64,000 bases of DNA from positions 62,001-126,000 of the forward strand of contig NZ_JALJZV010000005.1 in the NCBI RefSeq assembly GCF_024171535.1. The letters run 5' to 3'. The position numbers and the translations under genes are program-made. Below the pieces are notes generated by a model. It was given only the letters and a program-made list of their open reading frames with translations. It was not told the origin of the DNA and made no database searches. Within the stretch, counting starts at the first letter, position 1, and every line of letters begins with the position of its first letter. Source of the DNA: Flavobacterium sp. HSC-61S13 (GTDB lineage: Bacteria > Bacteroidota > Bacteroidia > Flavobacteriales > Flavobacteriaceae). Positions 49,323-58,749 of the stretch are shown in pieces.

Positions 49323-49341
49323 AGATCATTTAAAGCTAGAA

Positions 49342-51231
49342 TTACTTAACTTCTTCGTAGTCTACATCTTGCGTACCGTCACCACCTTGGTTTGGTTGTG
49401 CTTCTTGAGCACCTCCAGCTTGACCGTCGGCTTGTGCTTTGTACATTTCTTCAGACGCTGCTTTCCAAGCTTCGTTGATTTTATCTAATGCCGTTTGAAC
49501 GGTATCAGCATCTTTCAATTCGTAAGCTTTTTTCAACTCTTCTAAAGCTGTTTCAACATTAGATTTGTTGTCTGCAGATAACTTATCACCAAATTCTGAT
49601 AATTGTTTTTCTGTTTGGAAAATCATAGCATCCGCTTCGTTAAGCTTTTCTACTTTTTCTCTTATAATTTTATCTGCATCAGCATTAGCTTCAGCTTCTT
49701 TTTTCATTCTTTCGATTTCAGCCTCAGTCAATCCTGAAGAAGCCTCGATACGGATATCATGTGATTTACCTGTTCCTTTATCAGTAGCAGATACTTTGAT
49801 AATACCGTTAGCATCAATATCGAAGGTTACTTCAATTTGAGGCACACCTCTTTGTGCAGGTGGAATTCCATCTAAATGGAAACGTCCGATAGTTTTATTA
49901 TCTGTCGCCATTGGTCTTTCTCCTTGCAATACGTGGATTTCCACAGAAGGCTGGTTATCAGAAGCCGTAGAGAAAACCTGAGATTTCTTAGTTGGAATAG
50001 TAGTATTAGACTCGATTAATTTAGTCAATACTCCACCCATAGTTTCGATACCTAAAGAAAGTGGTGTAACGTCTAACAATAAAACGTCTTTTACCTCTCC
50101 TGTAAGTACTCCACCTTGAATAGCTGCACCAATAGCAACTACCTCATCAGGATTAACTCCTTTAGATGGTTTTTTTCCGAAGAATTTCTCAACTTCCTCT
50201 TGAATTCTTGGGATACGAGTTGAACCTCCTACCAAGATAACTTCGTCGATATCTGATTTAGATAAACCAGCATCTTTTAAAGCTTTCTCACAAGGAATCA
50301 TTGATCTACGGATCAATTCGTCTGCCAATTGCTCAAATTTAGCTCTTGTCAATGTTTTCACTAAGTGTTTTGGTCCAGAAGCAGTTGCAGTAACATACGG
50401 CAAGTTGATTTCTGTTTGTGTAGAAGATGACAATTCTACTTTTGCTTTTTCAGCCGCTTCTTTCAAACGTTGAAGAGCCATAGGATCTTTACGTAAGTCT
50501 AAACCTTCTTCAGATTCAAACTCAGAAGCCAACCAATTGATAATTACTTGGTCAAAATCATCTCCACCTAAGTGAGTATCACCATTAGTAGACAATACCT
50601 CGAAAACTCCATCTCCTAATTCCAAGATCGAAATATCAAAAGTACCACCACCTAAATCGTATACAACGATTTTTTGATCTGTACCTGCTTTGTCTAATCC
50701 ATAAGCCAAAGCTGCTGCTGTAGGCTCGTTGATAATACGTCTAACTTTCAATCCAGCAATTTCACCAGCTTCTTTAGTCGCTTGACGTTGTGCATCGTTG
50801 AAATAAGCAGGAACTGTAATTACCGCTTCAGTTACTTCTTGACCTAAGTAATCCTCAGCTGTTTTTTTCATTTTTTGAAGCGTCATTGCAGACAATTCTT
50901 GAGGCGTATATAAACGTCCGTCAATATCCACACGTGGCGTATCATTATCTCCTTTTACAACTTTATAAGGAACATGAGAGATTTCTTGAGAAATTTCACT
51001 GAATTTATCCCCCATAAACCTTTTGATAGAAGCTATGGTTTTTGTTGGATTCGTAACTGCTTGTCTTTTTGCAGGATCACCAACTTTGATTTCTCCACCT
51101 TCTACAAATGCAATCACAGATGGCGTTGTTCTTTTTCCTTCTGCATTTGGGATTACAACTGCCTCATTACCTTCCATTACAGAAACACATGAATTCGTTG
51201 TTCCTAAATCGATTCCAATTATTTTACTCAT
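49342..51231 (-). CDS. dnaK: Molecular chaperone DnaK (Hsp70)
   Basis: ATP-driven chaperone of 629 residues. The nucleotide-binding domain begins [15 protein letters not shown] and has [15 protein letters not shown] and [14 protein letters not shown]; the substrate-binding part has [18 protein letters not shown] and the C-terminus ends DVDYEEVK, the usual EEVx-type tail. The Gly/Gln-rich linker before the tail ([19 protein letters not shown]) is normal. DnaJ and GrpE are not adjacent, as is usual in Bacteroidota. Terminator close behind shows it is transcribed alone. Heat-shock control is likely but no CIRCE element is seen. Confidence 0.98.
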   Translation of the reverse strand: MSKIIGIDLGTTNSCVSVMEGNEAVVIPNAEGKRTTPSVIAFVEGGEIKVGDPAKRQAVTNPTKTIASIKRFMGDKFSEISQEISHVPYKVVKGDNDTPRVDIDGRLYTPQELSAMTLQKMKKTAEDYLGQEVTEAVITVPAYFNDAQRQATKEAGEIAGLKVRRIINEPTAAALAYGLDKAGTDQKIVVYDLGGGTFDISILELGDGVFEVLSTNGDTHLGGDDFDQVIINWLASEFESEEGLDLRKDPMALQRLKEAAEKAKVELSSSTQTEINLPYVTATASGPKHLVKTLTRAKFEQLADELIRRSMIPCEKALKDAGLSKSDIDEVILVGGSTRIPRIQEEVEKFFGKKPSKGVNPDEVVAIGAAIQGGVLTGEVKDVLLLDVTPLSLGIETMGGVLTKLIESNTTIPTKKSQVFSTASDNQPSVEIHVLQGERPMATDNKTIGRFHLDGIPPAQRGVPQIEVTFDIDANGIIKVSATDKGTGKSHDIRIEASSGLTEAEIERMKKEAEANADADKIIREKVEKLNEADAMIFQTEKQLSEFGDKLSADNKSNVETALEELKKAYELKDADTVQTALDKINEAWKAASEEMYKAQADGQAGGAQEAQPNQGGDGTQDVDYEEVK

Positions 51232-51446
51232 ATTATATTAGTTAAATTATTTTTACTTTTTTAAACTCAATTTCTAGTAGTCAATCTTTATGCCATTAGC
51301 TTTTTATGATAATCTTGTCATTTATTTTAATTATTTCGCGTTTCAAAATGACAAACTGTCATCACATTTCCGCTTTATTTAGAATTCAAATAAATAAGCA
51401 CTCCATAAATGTCATAAAAATTCGCTACATTATACAAGGCATATTC
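51232..51446. other. Shared upstream region of dnaK and the serine dehydratase gene
   Basis: About 215 bases. TGTCAT occurs three times (near 51317, 51357 and 51410), one of them in a TGACA-AAC-TGTCA dyad at 51349-51361. The dnaK promoter is not clear. Confidence 0.4.
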
Positions 51447-51476
51447 TTGTGTCTTTACAGTTTTTGACTATCTTCG
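51447..51476 (+). promoter_or_regulatory. Promoter of the L-serine dehydratase gene
   Basis: TTG, 19 bases, TATCTTCG, a near match to TAnnTTTG. It covers the first codons of the longest reading frame. Confidence 0.6.
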
Positions 51477-51502
51477 TGATAAAAATATCCCCCAATTATC
51501 TT

Positions 51503-52924
51503 ATGGAATGTATTTCAGTCTTTGATATGCTTAAAATTGGCGTAGGTCCCTCGAGTTCACATACCTTGGGTCCATGGCGAGCTGCAGAATCTTTTTTAAA
51601 AGAATTGCACCAGCAGCAAATTTTTGCTCAGATCAATCGAATTCAAATTGACCTATATGGTTCGTTATCACTTACTGGAATCGGACATGCTACCGATTTG
51701 GCCGTCATGTTAGGTCTAACTGGTGCTGATCCAGAAACCGTTCCTATTCAAAGCTTGGATCCTACTATTGCCAGTATCAAAAACAACCGGATACTTTTAT
51801 TAGATGGCCAGCGAGAAATCGGATTTGACCTTTTAAAAGACATCTTATTCAATAAAGAGTTTCTTCCTTTTCATGCCAACGGTATGACTTTCACTGCATA
51901 TTACGCCAACCAACAATACAGCACCACCTATTATTCTATTGGAGGTGGTTTTATCATCAAAGAAGAGCAAGAAGAAAATACCGAGAAAGAGGCCGTAAAA
52001 GGTAACTTCCCCTATCCTATAGATTTAGCTACGGAATTGTTAGCTTATTGTGCTGAACACCAAATGAGCACCTCTGAGATCGTTTATGAAAACGAGAAGT
52101 CCATGCGCTCCGAAGAAGAAATCGATTATCAACTATTGCGTATTTGGGATACCATGCTCGAATGTATGTATATTGGCTGTCATAGCGAAGGCATCTTACC
52201 GGGAGGCTTAAACGTGAGAAGACGTGCTTTTGATATGCACAAAAAGCTTATAGGCGATAGTATTTATAACAATCATCAGGAATGGATCACAGCGATTCGA
52301 AAGACCAAAGTATACTTTAGAGAAATCCTAAAATGGGTTAGTTGTTTTGCTTTAGCCGTTAATGAGGTTAATGCTTCATTAGGACGAGTAGTAACGGCAC
52401 CTACCAATGGTAGCGCGGGAGTTATACCGGCTGTTTTAATGTATTATCTCGTTATAGAAAACCATAAGGCAGGTCCTAAGGAAATCAAACAATTTTTATT
52501 AGTTGCTGGAGAAATTGGCAGTATCTTTAAAAAAGGCGCTACCATCTCTGCTGCTATGGGCGGGTGCCAAGCCGAGATTGGCGTTTCGTCAGCTATGGCA
52601 GCAGCTGCTCTTTGTGAATTGATGGGCGGCTCTCCAGAGCAGGTACAAATTGCTGCAGAAATCGCCATGGAGCATCATTTAGGAATGACTTGTGATCCTA
52701 TCGGTGGATTGGTTCAGATACCGTGTATTGAACGCAACACCATGGGAGCCATCAAAGCGATAAATGCGGCAGAATTAGCCTTGGAAACCGATCCTAAAAA
52801 CGTAAAAGTTCCGTTGGACAAAGTGGTTAAAACCATGTGGGAAACCGCTAAAGACATGAACAACAAATATAAGGAAACCTCAGAAGGAGGCTTGGCTGTA
52901 GCGGTAAATTTAGCGGACTGTTAA
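51503..52924 (+). CDS. sdaA: L-serine ammonia-lyase (iron-sulfur L-serine dehydratase)
   Basis: Converts L-serine to pyruvate and ammonia with a [4Fe-4S] cluster. Single-chain form of 473 residues: N-terminal beta domain with [18 protein letters not shown] and C-terminal alpha domain with [32 protein letters not shown] and [16 protein letters not shown]; the three cysteines of these last motifs plus one more are the expected cluster ligands. The longest frame starts at 51449 but lies over the promoter; the ATG at 51503 ([13 protein letters not shown]) is the family start. panB follows 69 bases later on the same strand. Confidence 0.95.
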   Translation: MECISVFDMLKIGVGPSSSHTLGPWRAAESFLKELHQQQIFAQINRIQIDLYGSLSLTGIGHATDLAVMLGLTGADPETVPIQSLDPTIASIKNNRILLLDGQREIGFDLLKDILFNKEFLPFHANGMTFTAYYANQQYSTTYYSIGGGFIIKEEQEENTEKEAVKGNFPYPIDLATELLAYCAEHQMSTSEIVYENEKSMRSEEEIDYQLLRIWDTMLECMYIGCHSEGILPGGLNVRRRAFDMHKKLIGDSIYNNHQEWITAIRKTKVYFREILKWVSCFALAVNEVNASLGRVVTAPTNGSAGVIPAVLMYYLVIENHKAGPKEIKQFLLVAGEIGSIFKKGATISAAMGGCQAEIGVSSAMAAAALCELMGGSPEQVQIAAEIAMEHHLGMTCDPIGGLVQIPCIERNTMGAIKAINAAELALETDPKNVKVPLDKVVKTMWETAKDMNNKYKETSEGGLAVAVNLADC

Positions 52925-52993
52925 ATCAGCTTAAAGTCGACTTTTAAAAATAAAAATAACTACATTTACATTTCATTATAAAAGCAACACAAT

Positions 52994-53812
52994 ATGTCAA
53001 TTGCAAAAAAAGACTATAAAAGAGTGACCACTAAATCACTTATAGACATGAAAGCGAATGGAGAAAAAATCTCTATGCTTACTTGTTATGACTACTCGAT
53101 GGCTCGTGCATTAGAAGCAGGAGGTGTTGATGTCATGTTGGTTGGAGATTCTGCAAGTAATGTAATGGCTGGTCACGAAACGACCTTACCCATTACTTTA
53201 GATCAAATGATCTATCACGCTTCATCGGTTGTCCGTGGTGTAGAAAGAGCTTTAGTCATAGTTGATTTGCCTTTTGGTTCATATCAATCCGATCCCAAAG
53301 AAGCCCTGCGCTCTGCGATTCGAATTATGAAAGAGAGCGGTGCTCACGGAGTCAAAATGGAAGGTGGACAAGAAATAAAAGAGGGAATCAAACGCATTTT
53401 AGGTGCCGGTATTCCAGTTATGGGGCATTTGGGTTTAACACCACAGTCCATTTATAAATTCGGAACCTATACCGTTCGCGCCAAAGGTGATGAAGAGGCT
53501 GATCAATTGATTGAAGATGCTAAAATGCTCGAAAAAATTGGATGTTTCAGTTTGGTTTTAGAGAAAATACCCGCAAGCTTAGCTAAAAAAGTTGCCGAAA
53601 GTATTTCTATTCCCGTTATTGGAATTGGCGCTGGAAACGGCGTAGATGGGCAAGTTTTAGTAACTCACGACATGATCGGATTGACTCATGAGTTTAATCC
53701 GCGTTTCCTCAGAAGATACCTCAACGTTTACGACCAAATGAAAGAAGCCGTACAACAATACGTAGCCGATGTCAAAGCAGTAGATTTTCCAAACGAAAAC
53801 GAGCAATATTAA
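52994..53812 (+). CDS. panB: 3-methyl-2-oxobutanoate hydroxymethyltransferase
   Basis: First committed step of pantothenate synthesis: adds a hydroxymethyl group from methylene-THF to 2-ketoisovalerate. The 272-residue TIM-barrel carries all family motifs: [38 protein letters not shown] in parts, [10 protein letters not shown], and [24 protein letters not shown] in parts. Metal-binding aspartates lie in VGDS and the VDLPFGSY segment. Length is typical. panC and panD are not in this window. Confidence 0.97.
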   Translation: MSIAKKDYKRVTTKSLIDMKANGEKISMLTCYDYSMARALEAGGVDVMLVGDSASNVMAGHETTLPITLDQMIYHASSVVRGVERALVIVDLPFGSYQSDPKEALRSAIRIMKESGAHGVKMEGGQEIKEGIKRILGAGIPVMGHLGLTPQSIYKFGTYTVRAKGDEEADQLIEDAKMLEKIGCFSLVLEKIPASLAKKVAESISIPVIGIGAGNGVDGQVLVTHDMIGLTHEFNPRFLRRYLNVYDQMKEAVQQYVADVKAVDFPNENEQY

Positions 53813-53976
53813 AAAGCTGTTACAGCTATATACCTATATCCTTAGTTCGCTAAGGATATTTTGGTTTAAATACGAATTAAGATCATTAAAAAATTTCTTT
53901 TCCCGTTAATCGCCAAGATAAGAAACTGATATCTATGTACATACTTATTTGTACATACCCCTTAACAAATCCTATT

Positions 53977-54669
53977 ATGAAAATCCTTTCTACACCTGAT
54001 AATTTACAAATACTTTTTGAAGACAATCACCTTATTGTGATTAACAAAAGAGTTGGTGATATCTCTCAAGGAGATCAAACTGGAGATTTACCACTTAGCG
54101 AAGTCGTTAAGCTTTATATCAAAAAAAAGTACAACAAACCCGGTGCTGTTTTTCTAGGAGTAGTGCATCGTCTTGACCGTCCTACTTCGGGTATTATTGT
54201 TTTCGCAAAAACCTCCAAAGCCCTTAGCCGTTTAAACGAATCGTTTAAAAAACGCGAAACGCAAAAAACCTATTGGGCTATCGTCAAAAATATTCCCGAA
54301 AAAACCACAGATACCTTAGACCATTATCTGGTTCGAAATCCCAAAAACAATACGTCAAAAGCACATATTAAAGAAGTTCCTGAAAGTAAAAAAGCGAGTT
54401 TAACTTATAAGTTAATTCAAAAACTCGATCGATATGGAGTGTTGGAAATTGATCTACACACCGGTAGGCATCATCAAATTCGCGCCCAACTTTCCTTGAT
54501 TGGTTCATCAATTAAAGGAGATCTTAAATACGGTTTTGATCGCAGTAATCCAGACGGAGGTATACATCTACATGCTAGAAAACTGCAATTTGAACATCCA
54601 GTTACCAAAGAAATCATTAAAATTATTGCCAATCCCCCGAAAGAAGTATTGTGGAATTTGGTCAAATAA
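53977..54669 (+). CDS. RluA-family RNA pseudouridine synthase
   Basis: A 230-residue stand-alone catalytic domain without S4 part. HRLDRPTSGIIVFAK starts at H64 with D67 as catalytic aspartate; the C-terminal GRHHQIRAQLS and HARKLQFEHPVT segments complete the fold. The frame can start at 53935 but MKILSTPDNLQILFEDNH from 53977 is the natural start, because it begins just before the family's first strand. It is the second RluA-type gene in the window, much shorter than the first. RNA target not predictable from sequence. The terminator behind it ends the unit. Confidence 0.92.
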   Translation: MKILSTPDNLQILFEDNHLIVINKRVGDISQGDQTGDLPLSEVVKLYIKKKYNKPGAVFLGVVHRLDRPTSGIIVFAKTSKALSRLNESFKKRETQKTYWAIVKNIPEKTTDTLDHYLVRNPKNNTSKAHIKEVPESKKASLTYKLIQKLDRYGVLEIDLHTGRHHQIRAQLSLIGSSIKGDLKYGFDRSNPDGGIHLHARKLQFEHPVTKEIIKIIANPPKEVLWNLVK

Positions 54670-54680
54670 AAAAGAAGCTG

Positions 54681-54710
54681 AAGCCTTGATATGATCAAGG
54701 CTTTTTCTTT
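54681..54710 (+). terminator. Terminator after the short RluA-type gene
   Basis: AAGCCTTGAT-ATG-ATCAAGGCTT, a perfect ten-base stem, followed by TTTCTTT. Confidence 0.88.
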
Positions 54711-55050
54711 GCGATAATGTCACCACAATAGCAATCATGCAGACCAACTAAAACCGAGTTAACCCGCCGCGCTGATAAGCAAATTTGCCCATCCAGATCA
54801 CACCATCCCTTCCACGCCTATCCGATATGCCCTGGTTTTTAAACCCCTGATTTTTTACCCGAATTGCTTTGAATGAACTTAACTATTTCCAAACAGCTCT
54901 AGGTTGCACTTTATTGTAATTCTACCTCACTCCTATAAAATTCGATAAAAAGCGCACTAATTCCGTTTAAATTTAAGTTTTGTGTAATTTAAATTTCTCT
55001 TTTTTAAAATTTTATCAGCCGACAAACCAATTCATAACTACCTTATTATC
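54711..55050. other. Region upstream of the nos operon
   Basis: About 340 bases with a less AT-rich middle (54760-54850). No ORF, tRNA or strong hairpin is seen; it is the boundary to the nos cluster. Confidence 0.5.
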
Positions 55051-55062
55051 TGATATTTATCA
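55051..55062. promoter_or_regulatory. Crp/Fnr-type operator of the nos operon
   Basis: TGATATTTATCA fits the core TGAT-N4-ATCA of Fnr-type sites (consensus TTGAT-N4-ATCAA). Its centre lies about 42 bases before the predicted transcript start, the class II activation position. Confidence 0.55.
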
Positions 55063-55065
55063 TAT

Positions 55066-55093
55066 TTGATACTCTTTTTAAAAACTAACTTTG
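55066..55093 (+). promoter_or_regulatory. Promoter of the nos operon
   Basis: TTG at 55066-55068, 17 bases, TAACTTTG at 55086-55093; ATG at 55113. Transcription would begin near 55099. Confidence 0.65.
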
Positions 55094-55112
55094 TTTTATA
55101 AAATCAGCATTT

Positions 55113-55640
55113 ATGTCTATTACTACAGAAGGAAAATATTTTTTAAGCATACTGATAACTTGTTTGATACTGGGTGTTGGCTGTGTCGAAAAAGAAGAAA
55201 TAAAGCCAGACATCTATCCTACTATAATCGTCGACGAGGAAGAGGAAGATGATCAAGAAAATTTAGAAACGACAACTGTAGTAACCGTAAATGCATCCGA
55301 AAGGATCGATCTAAAAAACAAAGGTGTTGGCCCCATAAAAACGATCACCCTTGAAGAAATCAATCCTGTTTTAGTAACCAAGGGAATGGAGGTCTTTAAA
55401 GTAATGTGCACGGCTTGTCATAAGCCTGAAAAGAAATTTATCGGACCTGCACCAAAAGGTATTTTAAAACGACGAAGTCCAGAATGGGTGATGAACATGA
55501 TTTTAAACCCTGAAAATATGATTAAAAACGATTCGTTAGCTAAAGAACTTTTAATAGAGTTTAATGGTGCTCCCATGGCAAATCAAAATTTAACTGAAGA
55601 AGAGGCCCGTGCGGTTCTTGAATACTTTCGAAGTTTATAG
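55113..55640 (+). CDS. Lipoprotein c-type cytochrome of the nos operon
   Basis: A 175-residue lipoprotein: signal core FLSILITCLILGVGC with C24 lipidated. One haem c is bound by CTACH (C99, C102, H103); M155 in GAPMAN is the likely sixth ligand. An acidic stretch (DEEEEDDQENLE, about 45-56) forms the linker to the membrane. It is the first gene of the operon, 55 bases before nosZ, so it probably delivers electrons to NosZ. Small cytochromes in this position occur in clade II nos clusters and are thought to replace the NosR route. No NosR or NosG/NosH is present in the cluster. Confidence 0.88.
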   Translation: MSITTEGKYFLSILITCLILGVGCVEKEEIKPDIYPTIIVDEEEEDDQENLETTTVVTVNASERIDLKNKGVGPIKTITLEEINPVLVTKGMEVFKVMCTACHKPEKKFIGPAPKGILKRRSPEWVMNMILNPENMIKNDSLAKELLIEFNGAPMANQNLTEEEARAVLEYFRSL

Positions 55641-55695
55641 GCCCACTTCAGTTGCATTGCGTTAGCGCTACGTCTTAATTTTTAATATATATATT

Positions 55696-57660
55696 ATGAA
55701 AAAAGTTTTAAGAACATTTCTTATGTTCGCTATGCTGGGAGTTATTCTCACTAGTTGTAGCAAACAGAAATCTAGCAGTTCATCACAAGGAGCTTTAAGT
55801 TCCAATGCCGCAGAGCGGGTTTATGTCGCTCCGGGTGAATATGATGAATATTACGGTTTTTTCTCTGGGGGATTCAGTGGGCAACTTTCGGTTTACGGAC
55901 TGCCTTCAGGAAGACTCTTTAAGGTAATTCCCGTTTTTTCTCAAGATCCTGAGTCCGCCTATGGTTATAGTGAGGAAAGCAAACCGATGTTAATGACTTC
56001 ACATGGATTTATCCCTTGGGATGATTCCCACCATCCTGATATTTCTCAAACAGAGGGAGAATTAGATGGTCGGTGGATTTTTATCAATGGAAATAATACT
56101 CCGAGAATTGCTCGAATCGACTTACAAGATTTCAGTACTGCCGAAATTATAGAAATTCCCAACAGTGCCGGTAATCACAGTTCTTCTTTTGTAACAGAAA
56201 ACACGGAGTATGTAGTAGCTGGAACTCGATTTTCTGTACCTATTCCACAACGCGATATGCCTATAAAAGATTATAAAGGAAACTTCAAAGGCTCGTTAAG
56301 TTTTATCAGTGTAGATAAAACATCGGGAAATATGGATTTGGCTTTTCAAATTATGATGCCCGGATTTAATTATGATTTAGCGCATCCCGGACGCGGAAAG
56401 TCACACGGTTGGTTTTTCTTTACCACCTACAATACCGAAGAAGCCCATAGTTTGTTAGAAGTCAATGCTTCTCAAAACGACAAAGATTTTATAGCTGCCA
56501 TCAATTGGAAAAAAGCCGAAGAATACATTAAGGCAGGAAAGGGTAAAAAACAAGCTGTTAAATATGCCCATAACAGACACAATACTGAAACGCACACTGC
56601 CACTTCTACCATAAAAGACGAGGTATTAATTCTAGACGCTAGTGAGTTACCGGGTTTAGTATATTTGCTCCCTACACCAAAATCGCCTCACGGTTGCGAT
56701 GTTGACCCCAGTGGTGAATACATCATTGGAAACGGTAAATTATCGGCCAACTTGACGGTTCATTCGTTCACAAAAATGCTGAAAGCCATAGAGGATAAAA
56801 AGTTTGATGGGGAATCATACGGTATTCCGATCCTTAAATTTGATGATGTCTTAGCGGGAGTTGTAGAGCAGCCTGGTCTGGGGCCTTTACATACGGAATT
56901 TGACGGCAAAGGAAATGCTTATACAACCTTCTTTATTTCTTCAGAAGTGGTCAAATGGAAAATCGGAACCTGGAAAATCATCGATAGAAAACCTACCTAC
57001 TACTCCGTAGGTCACTTAATGATTCCCGGCGGTAATTCGAGAAATCCCGACGGTAAATATCTGGTTGCTATGAACAAAATTACCAAAGACAGATACTTGC
57101 CTGTTGGACCAGACATGAACCATTCCGCTCAATTATATGATATTACAGGAGATAAGATGGAATTGTTACTTGATTTCCCTACAGTGGGTGAGCCGCATTA
57201 TGCCGCAGCCATAAAAGCGGATAAAATTATGTCTAAATCGCGCCAGATTTATAAACTTTCCGAAAACAAACACGCCTATGTAGCCAAATCACCCAACGAT
57301 GCCAAGGTCGTACGAGATGGTAAAAATGTACATGTTTATATGACTATGATACGAAGTCACTTCACACCCGACAATATAGAAGGCATCAAAGTTGGGGATA
57401 AAGTGTTCTTCCATGTCACCAATTTAGAACAAGATTTTGACGTCCCACATGGCATCAGTATGTTGGGAGCTAATACAACCGAGCTTTTGGTATCCCCAGG
57501 AAAAACAGAAACCTTTGTTTGGGAACCTAAGGAAGTTGGAGTCTGGCCATTCTATTGTACGGATTTTTGTTCGGCATTGCATCAAGAAATGCAAGGATAT
57601 GCTCGAGTATCACCCGCCAATTCCAACATTGGGTTGTCTTGGTCTTTAGATGACGAATAG
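55696..57660 (+). CDS. nosZ: Nitrous-oxide reductase, clade II (Sec/lipoprotein type)
   Basis: Terminal enzyme of denitrification: reduces N2O to N2. The 654-residue protein starts with a Sec lipoprotein signal (LGVILTSCSKQKS) instead of a Tat signal, as in clade II enzymes of Bacteroidota. N-terminal propeller carries the CuZ histidines, for example DDSHHPDIS (H112, H113), HPGRGKSHG, HNRHNTETHTATS, LPTPKSPHGCDVDP and GEPHYA. The C-terminal cupredoxin has the CuA site: H585, C621-T-D-F-C625, H629 and M632 in CTDFCSALHQEM. No missing ligand was noticed. It needs copper loading by the NosDFY/NosL set that follows. Confidence 0.96.
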   Translation: MKKVLRTFLMFAMLGVILTSCSKQKSSSSSQGALSSNAAERVYVAPGEYDEYYGFFSGGFSGQLSVYGLPSGRLFKVIPVFSQDPESAYGYSEESKPMLMTSHGFIPWDDSHHPDISQTEGELDGRWIFINGNNTPRIARIDLQDFSTAEIIEIPNSAGNHSSSFVTENTEYVVAGTRFSVPIPQRDMPIKDYKGNFKGSLSFISVDKTSGNMDLAFQIMMPGFNYDLAHPGRGKSHGWFFFTTYNTEEAHSLLEVNASQNDKDFIAAINWKKAEEYIKAGKGKKQAVKYAHNRHNTETHTATSTIKDEVLILDASELPGLVYLLPTPKSPHGCDVDPSGEYIIGNGKLSANLTVHSFTKMLKAIEDKKFDGESYGIPILKFDDVLAGVVEQPGLGPLHTEFDGKGNAYTTFFISSEVVKWKIGTWKIIDRKPTYYSVGHLMIPGGNSRNPDGKYLVAMNKITKDRYLPVGPDMNHSAQLYDITGDKMELLLDFPTVGEPHYAAAIKADKIMSKSRQIYKLSENKHAYVAKSPNDAKVVRDGKNVHVYMTMIRSHFTPDNIEGIKVGDKVFFHVTNLEQDFDVPHGISMLGANTTELLVSPGKTETFVWEPKEVGVWPFYCTDFCSALHQEMQGYARVSPANSNIGLSWSLDDE

Positions 57661-57675
57661 TTAAAATCTACAAAT

Positions 57676-58311
57676 ATGCAGAAAGCAAGTATATTAATGA
57701 TTCTAGGATCCACGGCATTGCTGGGACTGTTTGCTTTTCCTTTGTGGAACATCATGTTAGGTGCTCCGCAATACCCGGTGCCCTTAGGCATGAATATTTA
57801 TATTCAAGGTATCGTTGGAGTTTCTGAATTTGATCTCCAAAATATCGATGGATTAAATCACTATATCGGCATGAAAACCATACCTAAAACAGAAGACATG
57901 TGGGAATTTAAAGTGTTTCCACTGGTTATTGGCTCAATGAGCGCAATTGGAATTGCATTGGGTATAGGAGGACTGTTCAAGAAAGTACAACCGTCGCTTT
58001 TCTTGACTTGGTTTGTTGTAATGACGAGTTTAGGTCTATTGGGAATGTACGACTTTTATTTATGGCTGGTGGATTACGGTACCAATCTGGATCCACAAGC
58101 CATAATGAAAATGGTTGATGTCCATGGAAAACCATTGAGTTATCAACCGCCCTTATTGGGACATCGAAAAATATTAAATTTTGATGCTTATTCCTATCCT
58201 CAATTGGGGGCCTACCTCATGTTATTGGGGATGGGAATGACATTAGCATCCTTTTTTATCGGACAACGAGCCAAATATCATGAAAAAAAATATATCCATA
58301 TTTCTAATTAG
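57676..58311 (+). CDS. Four-helix membrane protein of the nos operon (NosB-like)
   Basis: A 211-residue inner-membrane protein with four hydrophobic segments (about 7-28, 82-103, 110-133, 178-200). A periplasmic loop after helix 1 includes the conserved-looking GLNHYIGMK and a loop before helix 4 has GHRKILNFDAYSYPQ. Histidines in these loops could touch copper or haem. It lies 15 bases after nosZ and overlaps nosL by 32 bases, so it is tightly coupled. A membrane protein of unknown role (NosB) occupies this place in clade II clusters, for example in Wolinella; whether this one is a true homologue cannot be proved by eye. Confidence 0.7.
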   Translation: MQKASILMILGSTALLGLFAFPLWNIMLGAPQYPVPLGMNIYIQGIVGVSEFDLQNIDGLNHYIGMKTIPKTEDMWEFKVFPLVIGSMSAIGIALGIGGLFKKVQPSLFLTWFVVMTSLGLLGMYDFYLWLVDYGTNLDPQAIMKMVDVHGKPLSYQPPLLGHRKILNFDAYSYPQLGAYLMLLGMGMTLASFFIGQRAKYHEKKYIHISN

Positions 58312-58720
58312 CGCTTGTATTTTTAGCGCTTGTAATAAAAATCCGCAACCGATCACTTATGGAAGTGACGGTTGTGATTTTTGTCGCATGACCATCGTTG
58401 ATCAGGCGCATGCGGCCCAAGTAGTCACGGTCAAGGGGAAAAACTATAAGTTTGACGCCATCGAGTGTATGATTTATTTTTTAGACGAGAAAGATGAGTC
58501 ACAATACTCGCATATACTCTGTGCCTCCCTAACGCAACCCGGAACGATGATTTCTTCAACGGAGGCTACATTTATCATTTCTCCTAAAATACCAAGCCCC
58601 ATGGGTGCATTTCTATCTGCGGTTTCAGATCGGAATGAAGCGGCGGAAATTATCAAAGACAGTGGGGGCGAAATTTATAATTGGCGAGCGATCAAGACCG
58701 AGTTAAACAAAAATTTATAA
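58280..58720 (+). CDS. nosL: NosL copper-binding lipoprotein
   Basis: A 146-residue lipoprotein (signal IFLISACIFSAC, C18 lipidated) of the NosL/MerB-like fold. The copper site is GCDFCRMTI: C32, C35 and M37. It carries Cu(I) to the NosZ assembly machinery NosDFY. The start lies inside the preceding gene (32-base overlap), which ensures coupled translation. Length is slightly shorter than in proteobacteria. Function confident from family knowledge. Confidence 0.93.
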   Translation: MKKNISIFLISACIFSACNKNPQPITYGSDGCDFCRMTIVDQAHAAQVVTVKGKNYKFDAIECMIYFLDEKDESQYSHILCASLTQPGTMISSTEATFIISPKIPSPMGAFLSAVSDRNEAAEIIKDSGGEIYNWRAIKTELNKNL

Positions 58721-58749
58721 GCTTAATAATCCTTAAACATCTCAAACAT

